In this document: piece by piece, positions 56,700 through 64,000 of the stretch
Numbering within the stretch: the stretch's first letter is position 1
How the letters are laid out: the number at the start of each line of letters is the position of its first letter
Source: Neoceratodus forsteri
Lineage: Eukaryota; Chordata; Ceratodontiformes; Ceratodontidae
Direction: 5' to 3'
Length of the DNA stretch: 64,000 nucleotides
Assembly: GCA_016271365.2 (NCBI GenBank)
Contig: CM028129.1
Span: 844,210,001-844,274,000 of the forward strand
The notes under the pieces: model-generated
The model's input: the letters and a program-made list of their open reading frames with translations, nothing else
Told to the model about the DNA's origin: nothing
Database searches by the model: none
Made by a program: the position numbers and the translations under genes

Positions 56700-59380
56700 A
56701 AAAAAATGTGTTTGTGTGGTGAGGGGTGGATGTTGTTCTGGTATATGGTTGATAGAGGAGTTGCAGGGTGTTTTTTTTCATCATGTATACCAGTCAGCTA
56801 TGTCTGTCTGTTGCTCCTGTGGTCTGTCGGTAGCCGGAGGATGAGAGGAACGGGCCTAGCTGACTGGCACACATGTTGAAAAAATTTTTTCTGGCCTCTG
56901 ATGATGGAGGCAGGGTTGGCCAAGTCATCTGGAACAGAACAATATTTTTCAATATGTATACCTGTCAGCTATCTGACCCTGTTTCCTGTCATCAGTTATT
57001 GATGGTGGATGGAGGGATGGGACTAGCAGACTGGCACACATATTGAAATAAAAATTGTTCTGGCCTCTGGTTATGGGGGGGCAGAGATATGGCAGAGCCA
57101 ACTGGCACAGAACAATTTTTTTTATATATGTACACCAGTTGACTGGGTCCGTCCCTGGCTTCTGTGGTTGGTTGTTGATGTGTTCATGGAGGGGCAGTCC
57201 GGGCTGACATGTATACCAGTTGGCTGAGTCCGTCCCTGTCCTGTGGTCAGTTGTTGATGTGTTGATGGAGGGACAGTCCAGGCTGACAGGCAAACGTGTT
57301 TAAAAAAATTGTTCTGGTCCCTGGTTCACACAAGGGAGGGGTAGAGAACAGAATGGCACACAGAAAGAGTCTTTAAACACATATACCAGTTGCTAGGTCC
57401 ATTCCTTGTTCTTGTGGTTAGTCGTTGAGAGTGGATGGAGGGCAGTATGGGCTGACTTGCATACATGTGAAAAAAGAATTGTTCTGCTCTCTGGTGATGG
57501 AGAAGGGAAAGGGGGACAAACAGAATGGCACTAAGTATAGCAGTCGGCTAGGTCGGTCCCTGTTTTTGTGGTCAGTTGTTGATGGTGGATGGAAAGACAA
57601 TGGGCCTAGCTGACTGGCATACATGTTGAGAAAAATTGCTCTGGCCTTTGGAGATGGGGTCTGAGCTGACAGGCACAAAACAATTTTTTTTAAACATGTT
57701 TTCAAGTTGACTAGGTCCATTCCTTGCTCCAGTGATCTGCCATTGATGGATGAGAGTGGGACAATCTGGACTGAATTGCATACATGTGAAAAAAAGTTGT
57801 TCTGGCCTCTGGTGATGGTTGAGGAAGGGGTGGATGACAAGAGTGGCACAGAACGATTTTTTATAACATGTATATGAGTCGAATAAGTTTGGGTCCATTC
57901 TTGTCTCCTGTTGTCAGTTGTTTGTTGTGTTGATGGAGGGGCAGTCCAGGCCGACTTGCAAACATGTTTAAAAAAAATGTTTTGGCCTCTGGTTGATATA
58001 AGGAAGAGGCAGATTAACAAAGTGGCATAGAACAATATTTTTAAACATGTATAGCAGTCTGCTAGGTCTGTGTCTTGCTCCTGTGGTCTGTTGTTGATGG
58101 AGGATGGAGGGGCAGTCTTGGCCAACTTGCATATATCTGAAAAATACATGTTCTGGCATCTGTTGATGGGGACAAACAGAGAAGGGCACAGAACAACTTT
58201 TCTCAACATGCATACCAGTTGGTTAAGTCTGTCCCTGTTTCCTATGGTCAGTTGTTGATGGTGGATGGAGGGATGGGTCTGGCAGACTGGCACACATGTT
58301 GAAAAATATTGTTCTGGCCTTTGATGATGGAGGAGGAAGGGGTGGCTGAACCGATTGGCACAGAACAATTTTTTTAAACATGTATACCAGTCTGCAAGGT
58401 CTGTATCTTGCTACTGTGCTCTGTCATTAATAGAGGATGGAGGGGCAGTCTGGTTCAGCTTGCACCCATGTAAAAAAATGTTTCTGGCCTTGTTGATGTA
58501 GGAGGAAGGGGCAGATGAACAGAGTGGCACAGAACAATTTTTTTTCAACATGTATACCAGTCGAATAGATCCATTCTTTGCTCTTGTGATTTGTTGTTGA
58601 TGAAGAATGGAGGGATGGGCCTAGCAGACTGTTTTTTATTCTTTGGTAACTGGGTAAGGCCCACTGAGTACAAGTGCTTGTTTTCAGGGGTGACCTGGGA
58701 GCACTGGGGAGGTTAAGTGACTTACTCAGAGACACACAGTATGCAAGTGGAGGTTGTGGGAATCAAACTCAGGTCTGCTGGATGTACCAAGCTCATTCCC
58801 AGCTTGTTACTCTAACCTCTAGGGTATACTGCCAGCCCATGCATACATGCTGAAAAAAATTGTTCTGGCCTCTGATTATGGTGGACAGAGGGTGGGCTGA
58901 ACAGTCTAGCACAGAACAATCTTTTTAAACATGTATACAGTCAGCTAGGTCCATACCTTGCTCCTCTAGTCTGTCACTGACGAAGGATGGAGGGACAGTC
59001 TGGGGTGACTTTCACACATGTGAAAAAGAATTGTTCTAGCTTCTGGTTGATGGTGGATGGAGGATGGCCTGAACTGATTGGTACAAAACATTTTTTTCAA
59101 CAAGTATACCAGTCAGATAGGTCCGTCTCTTCTTCCTGTTGTTTAATATTGATGGAGGATGGAGGGACAGTCTGACTTGACTTGAATATATGTGAAAAAA
59201 TAACTATTTTGGCCTCTGATGATGGAGAAGGGAGGGGTGGATGAACACAGTGCTACAGAACAATTTTTTAAACATGTATGCCAATTGGGTAGATCTGTGC
59301 CTTGATCCTATTCTTGATGTTCTGTCGTTGATGTATCAGTTACAGATTGGAATGAAGATGGAGCTGCACCCTAGCTATGC
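56700..59380. repeat. ~170-bp satellite array, about 15 units
   Basis: Units carry, in order, GTATACCAGTC(A/G)GCTAGGTC, CTTGCTCCTGTGGTCTGT-like, GTTGATGG(T/A)GGATGGAGGG, GACTGGCATACATG and AAAAAATTGTTCTGGCCTCTG. The GTATACCAG landmark recurs at 56,785, 56,956, 57,130, 57,211 (a shortened unit), 57,381 and so on at about 155-175 bp steps to 59,277. One SINE interrupts it at 58,628-58,838. Because 171 is a multiple of three, a long minus frame stays open through several units. Confidence 0.9.
58628..58838 (-). mobile_element. tRNA-headed SINE with MIR-like core, antisense
   Basis: In the minus direction it starts GGGCTGGCAGTATACCCTAG (tRNA-like head with a degenerate A box), has a B box near 58,758-58,769 (GTTTGATTCC), then CACTTGCATACTGTGTG, AAGTCACTTAACCT (the MIR/CORE-type segment), and ends with AATAAAAAAC. 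The array unit resumes on both sides (GCAGACT left, GCATACATG right), so it inserted into the satellite. Confidence 0.8.
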
Positions 59381-60000
59381 AGATCTGTGCCCTATGGAGC
59401 CCTCACCAGCTGCATTGGTAGGGTTTGGTAGGAACCAGGGTTAGAAAGTGGAAAGAGGAAAATTAATATCTGGACTCTTTGGTCCCATGGATTCAAATTG
59501 AAGCTGCGTTCAAGCTCAGTGCCATGACAAGGCAACTCCAGTAGCTGATGTTGAATGTATAGCTGTGCCATCCAAGACACAGTGCAGTACCTTGCAGAAT
59601 TTTGTGATGTGTCATTTACTGCAAGGTACTGCATTGCATCCTGGCTGGCACAGCTGTGTAGGGTGAGAAAAAAATAAGGATTTTGCTATATATTTTACAG
59701 AGAAGATTTCTTATAAACTCTTTTATATGTGACTACAGCTAGTATGTGTACATGGAGGCATGGGTCTAAATTATTTTATTTTGTTATTTTAATAATGCTT
59801 GCAAGAATTGAAACCTTGTCTCAGCCAGATCATGTGCCAAGTATTCGTGTCTGTTCCATGAGGAGGTCAAACAGTTCCATCTTTCCTATACAGTGCATGT
59901 CACTGACCAAGTCAACCTTTTTCCTAAAGATCTGTACAAGGGTTGGGGGTCAGCTATTTTGCAAATTCCACTGTCAAGCTGTGGCTACCTGCGCAAGCAT
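59381..60000. repeat. Unassigned sequence with a ~95-bp inverted repeat
   Basis: AGCTGTGCCA...CAGTGCAGTACCTTGCAG (59,560-59,597) faces CTGCAAGGTACTGCATTG...TGGCACAGCT (59,620-59,655), giving a hairpin with a loop near 59,608. The rest is unassigned. Confidence 0.65.
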
Positions 60001-60004
60001 ATCA

Positions 60005-60290
60005 TTGAGCTAAGCTTAAATGGAAAGGTGTGCAACAGGTAAAGGCCTGGACTAAAGGAGCCACAGCAATTTCTCCACTTAAAAAGATTTATTGTGCAAC
60101 AAAATGTTCATGTAACTGTGCAAAAACATGATATTTCACATTACATCATATCACAGTCCTTATCTCAGTCCAACAGCCGGGCACCATTAACCCCAATGCT
60201 TCACCGTAAGTGGAGAAATTGCTGTGGCTCCTTCAGTCCAGACCTTTACCTGTTGCTCACCTTTCCATTTGTGCTTAGCATAAAGGTATC
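60005..60290. repeat. Inverted repeat with ~75-bp arms
   Basis: The left arm, about 60,018-60,081 (AAATGGAAAGGTGTGCAACAGG, GGAGCCACAGCAATTTCTCC in pieces), faces the right arm, 60,210-60,275 (GGAGAAATTGCTGTGGCTCC and CCTGTTGCTCACCTTTCCAT in pieces). The loop is about 125 bp. It may be a small foldback element. Confidence 0.75.
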
Positions 60291-60599
60291 CTCTTTTATT
60301 ATATGGGTGAGCCATAGCCTGGCCTCCTGTAGGTGTAGCATCCCCTCTACTATGCAAACAGCAGACTTTTTTCATACTGGAATCTATAAGCAAGCATACA
60401 TTTGATCTGCACATGAAAATGCAGAAACATGTTGATTGGAAGCTGCAGCAATGAAAGACACTATGACTGCTAATGCATTAACTTGATAAGAGTGTTTCAT
60501 GGGCTTAAATGTAACGATGAATTGCCATAGTCAGCTCCATGTGTACATTTCATTTTTGGTAAAGTTAGATAATTCATCTGGTTGATCCTGTGTTTCCCA

Positions 60600-61760
60600 T
60601 GTGTTTAAAGGTGAGCAGTGAGTGTGTCTGGTATTATATGGGGAAGGAGAGGGAGTGTCACACCAAGGCCTTCGAGTAATGGTAGAAGAAATAGTGCAAA
60701 CAGGAGAGGTATGGCGACAGTGGGGACTGTGGGACAGCCTAGAAGGATAAGAGCCTATACTAAGGTGATGGCCTGCTTCCATCAAGGAGGGAATCATAGT
60801 ACTCGGTGGTGGTTTAAATGTTACTTCAATGGACATTTAAAGTAGCGGGGGGTGACAGAATAAATAGGGGAGGCAGAAAGTGGGCCACCACAGGCTGTTA
60901 TAGAGAGTAGGGAGATCCTGAGGGGATAGAGTCCCACTAGGATGCTTAGCAAAGGAGGAAGGGGGGGAGGAGCAGTAAAGGAAAAAAGCTGAGGAAGGAA
61001 GAGCAATTGGAAAAAGGAGAAAGGGACAAGAAGAGAGCTGAGGGATGTCAAAATGGTGCAAGATCTACATCAGAAGCCCTATGATAGGAGAGTTCAATAT
61101 GTAGACCCTGGAGGAGTGGAGGAAGAGTTGGGATATGACAAAGCCCTTTAAATACCTCACATGAGTTAATAAGGTACAGAAGGGAGATATGTTTCAGAGA
61201 AAAAGGTGCTGTAGAACAAGGGTCATGACATTTAGGGAGTCAGTATAGCGCAGTGGTTTAAGGCTCTGAGCTGCAAATCTAGAGACCTGGGTTTGAATCC
61301 CACAGCCCCCACTTGCATACTGTGTGACCCTGAGCAAGTAACTTAACTTCCCTGTGCTCCCAGGTTGCACCTGTAAACAAGCTTTCAGCTTAGTGTGTCT
61401 CATCTGGTTAAACAATTGGGAAATAAAACCCATGAAGCTGGAAGGAGGTAGATTCAGGAGAGATGTGAAGAAGTACTTTTTCACAGAAAGGGTGATGGAT
61501 TTCTGCAACAGCTTTCCATAGGAGGCAGTAGGGTAAAACCAGTGGTGGGTTTCAAAAATGCCTCAGATAGGCCCAAATGAATCCTAGGAGGGAGGAAGGA
61601 AGAGGGTGGAAGAGACAGTGCTGTGGGTCTGCAGCAAAAGGGATCATAATTAAAAATGGGCAGACTACATGGGCCCAGCAGTCATTATCTGCTGTCAGTT
61701 TCTATGTATGACAGGTTATGTGATTCAAATTATTTGAATGGATACAGTGTAAAATTATTA
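60600..61760 (+). mobile_element. CR1 fragments, sense: ORF1 end joined to 3' end
   Basis: 60,740-60,850 encodes GDGLLPSRREG and a YFNGHLK end in neighbouring frames, a decayed esterase block V and ORF1 C-terminus like 51,460-51,540. From about 61,100 the 3' end of ORF2 follows: WDMTKPFKYLT, then, after a SINE, MKLEGGRFRRDVKKYFFTER. The 3' untranslated part ends with GGGCCCAGCAGTCATTATCTGC and TTTCTATGTATGA. The middle of the CR1 (endonuclease and RT) is deleted. Confidence 0.72.
61234..61430 (+). mobile_element. tRNA-headed SINE with MIR-like core, sense
   Basis: A box TAGCGCAGTGGTT (61246-61258), B box GGTTTGAATCC (61290-61300), then CACTTGCATACTGTGTG, AAGTAACTTAACTTCCC and an AATAAAA end near 61,428. 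It shares the CACTTGCATACTGTGTG block and tail style with the SINE at 58,628-58,838, so both are one family. It splits the CR1 tail between GGTCATGACAT and ATGAAGCTGGAAGG. A short CATGA repeat on both sides is a possible target duplication. Confidence 0.85.
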
Positions 61761-61762
61761 CT

Positions 61763-63226
61763 ATGTGACACCAAACTTATTCTGTATGCGGTCGATGCCG
61801 TGCTGCTGAGCAGCAGCACCTCTCAGGTTGCCCTACAAACAGAACTACAGAACTCTTTCAATAAACTCAAGGACTGGTTCAGTAGGCAAAAGCTGCTACT
61901 AAATTACAAGAAAACCAAGGCCATGCTACAGTCCAGCCCCTACAACAAACACAAGCATGCTCCTCTCGTAATCACCAACAAGGCTGGTGAGCAGATTGAG
62001 CAGGTACACTTGTTCAAGTACCTTGGAGTCACCATTGATGAATCTCTCACTTATACGCACCACGTAGACTCCCTTGTCAAAGTGGTAAACACAAAGATCG
62101 GGGTCCTCTATAGGCATAAGAAATCCCTCACCCCAGAAGCACTCTGAATCTCAGTCTCCAGCTCCATACTCTCCACGATAGACTACGGGCTGGTGGTCTA
62201 TGTTGCTGCTACTGATCCAGTACTCAAAAGGGTCCATATTACACTCAGTAAGGCATGCCGCCTCACCCTGTGTGCAGATCACTACACTCATACTTGTACC
62301 CTGTATGACCGTACAAACTGGCTTAACCTAAAAGACAGGATCAAATACCAAACTTCCCTCCTGGGAAAGAAGGCACTCCTCGGAAAAACCCCACCCTGTA
62401 TAGGAAACCTGCTCGAGGCTTCTCTCTCTCAACACACACATCACCAGATGGAGGAAGAATGGAGCACTGTCCATACCATTCTGCCGAACCTCACTAGGGC
62501 AGCATGCTTTCTCCTGTCAGGCGCCCCTCTGGATAAATGAACTCCCGATGAAATTACAAACAAACAACAGCCTGTCTCAGTTCAAAGTAGGCCTCAAACA
62601 GCACCTAATTTCTAACTCAAAATGCACCTGCTTCTCAGGCCCCACTTGATAGACAGGCCTACCCCCAAAGTAACACCCAACAGGGCTACCTAGAGAACCC
62701 TGCCTCCATTCCAGCCTAGCCAAGGGCTTAGATAGGCTATCAGTCCTCTTTAAACGCATTTGGTACTGCCGTCCCCAACCCCCCACACACACACCACACT
62801 TGACAAAGCCCTCTGGAGCTACTCCTCCATCACAGCCTCCCCTGCTTCACTATCCCCACCTCTTGCTCTCTGGCGGTTGGTTTCAAACCCAATCCCCTTG
62901 TTTCACTGTCACCCAGCCTCTCGCCATCTGGGATAGCATTAAACCCTATGCAGTTACTCTGCCATAGTCTATCAACGGATTTGGAGGTTTCCAGGGGTTT
63001 GCTACCTAGGGCAACCAATTAGAAATAGCTTAGTATTCAATTACAACTGCTCAGTTTTTTTTCTCCTATTTGTCTAATTGTCATGTAATTGCTTTTTAAT
63101 GCCAAATGATCAGGCCTCTGTAACCACTGAATATGTGTATTGTTTTATGGTCCTCCCTGACGTGGAACCTTTGTAAAAGAGCTCATGCTCAAAGGTCTTT
63201 CTGAAATACTAATTAAACAATTAAAC
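61763..63226 (+). mobile_element. Rex/L2-like LINE, 5'-truncated, sense
   Basis: The frame from 61,656 (real homology from about 61,765) reads LYAVDAVLLSSSTSQVALQ (motif C, normally YADD, here Ala-Val-Asp), LQNSFNKLKDWFSRQKLLLN, KTKAMLQ and FKYLGVTIDESLTY. After one stop at 62,147, frame 62193-62540 gives SSILSTIDYGLVVYVAATD (partly upstream) and HITLSKACRLTLCADH. The 3' untranslated part ends with ATTAAACAATTAAACAA short repeats at about 63,210-63,226. It interrupts sequence that is continuous in the second copy at 63,780-63,800 (AAAATTATTA joined to ATGTGCAACATC). Confidence 0.8.
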
Positions 63227-63420
63227 AATGTGCAACATCTATACTGTAAACTGTGTGGCACACATAATTCATGTTGTACTATGCTACACAGACATGACAA
63301 TCAAATGGATAATAATATATGCATTGAGCAAGAGAGAAGCAATATACTACTTATAGAGTGGTGATACCATGATAGGTACATACTGTGTGAAGTTAATGTA
63401 GTATGATTGTACCAAGCTAT
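63227..63420 (+). repeat. Local duplication, first copy (right part)
   Basis: ATGTGCAACATCTATACTGT...GATAGGTACATACTGTGTG matches 63,799-63,994. Together with 61,610-61,762 it forms one unit split by the LINE at 61,763. Confidence 0.85.
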
Positions 63421-63604
63421 ATTCCAATATTGAGTTAGCTACAGTTTTGTTTTATTTTTAATAAGCCAGACATTTTCTACACAGTAATGACACATAGCCA
63501 AGGATGCTCCTTACAATTTGTGAGTTTGTGTTTTTTTTTTTACTGCTTTATTCATTTTAAGGAAATCACATGTAGCGTGGCTGCATTTCTGTTCAGCCAA
63601 TTAA
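63421..63604. other. Unassigned sequence between duplicate copies
   Basis: Contains a T run at 63,529-63,541. No feature was recognised. Confidence 0.4.
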
Positions 63605-64000
63605 CTTTTGGTTTGGAGGAAGGAAGGAAGGAAGGAAGGGGATGGAAGAGACAGTGCTGTAGATCAAGTTGGGTCTGCAACAAAAGTGATCATAATTAAA
63701 AATGAGCAGACTAGAAGGGCCCAGCGGTCATTATCTGCCATCAGTTTCTGTGTATGACAGGTTATGTGATTAAAGTGAAACAGTGTAAAATTATTAATAT
63801 GTGCAACATCAATACTGTAAACTGTGTGGCACACATAAATTATATTGTACTATGCTACACAAACATAGTAATCAAATGAGTAAAATAATACATGTATTGA
63901 GCAATGGAGAAAAAATGAAGGGGAACACAAGTAAAGGAATATACTACTCATAGAGTAGTGACACCATGATAGGTACATATTATGTGAAGTTACTGTATTG
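63605..64000 (+). repeat. Local duplication, second copy
   Basis: Starts with a (GGAA)n-type stretch (63,618-63,640), then GAAGAGACAGTGCTGTAG, ATCATAATTAAAAATGAGC and GGGCCCAGCGGTCATTATC, collinear with 61,607-61,762, then continues into the part collinear with 63,227-63,420. It lacks the LINE and so shows the empty site. It continues past the window end. Confidence 0.85.

Noticed and set aside
57418..58368. 316-codon open frame on the minus strand
   Set aside because: It spans tandem satellite units, its residues repeat with a period of about 57, and no family resemblance exists.
61246..61300. Possible tRNA gene from A and B boxes
   Set aside because: Followed by a MIR-like core and AATAAA tail and lacking tRNA stem pairing, so it is a SINE head.

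Overview
The window reads as vertebrate nuclear DNA made almost entirely of transposable elements. I recognise no host protein-coding gene, tRNA gene or rRNA gene. The element mix is L1-type, CR1, L2/Rex-like and another APE-type LINE, Penelope-like elements (PLEs), a tRNA-headed SINE with a MIR-like core, and large palindromic DNA transposons with TTAA or TA target sites. It suggests a large amphibian genome. The CR1 3' end, with repeated ACATAGAA units followed by a 'GACGGCAGATAAGGAC' block, is of a kind I associate with caecilians. That host assignment is inference.

Layout. 1-566: right end of a TA-flanked foldback element. 1014-1821: small palindromic element with TTAA ends. 1836-3050: antisense L2-like LINE. 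3.9-4.6 kb: diverged tandem duplication. 5.2-6.5 kb: decayed antisense PLE. 6.54-9.23 kb: well-preserved 5'-truncated L1 ORF2. 9.24-17.94 kb: one antisense LINE split by three later insertions (9859-12420 with a 5-bp target duplication, 12897-14876 with a TA duplication, and a CR1 at 16.57-17.3 kb). 18.0-20.15 kb: CR1 and PLE remnants. 20472-21066: short retroposed insert with a 13-bp target duplication. 21.18-35.8 kb: an antisense L1 (ORF1 at 34.8-35.7 kb, ORF2 in pieces), split by a 3.2-kb palindromic element (22261-25441), a CR1 (26.1-27.3 kb) and several foldback elements between 30.2 and 33.0 kb.

37.87-38.83 kb: GC-rich element with imperfect inverted ends. 38876-43721: a complete PLE insertion bounded by a 15-bp target duplication, with three copies of its terminal repeat, one inverted, each carrying a hammerhead-like core. 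44.28-45.24 kb: antisense CR1. 45402-49464: second copy of the 3.2-kb palindromic element, enlarged by a CR1 tail and an L1 tail. 49.75-50.66 kb: LINE reverse transcriptase remnant. 50.7-55.8 kb: a sense CR1 split by an almost full-length antisense CR1. 56.7-59.38 kb: 170-bp satellite with a SINE inserted. 60.6-64.0 kb: sense CR1 3' end with a SINE inside, a Rex/L2-like LINE, and a local duplication.

The window is best read as a layered insertion history. In several cases removing an insert restores an uninterrupted reading frame, which proves order and target-site length. The least expected signals are (1) a tRNA-Glu-5'-half-like motif in both arms of two palindromic transposon families with different target sites, (2) the PLE terminal-repeat arrangement with ribozyme-like cores, and (3) an unassigned 2.56-kb element carrying a 295-bp tandem repeat.
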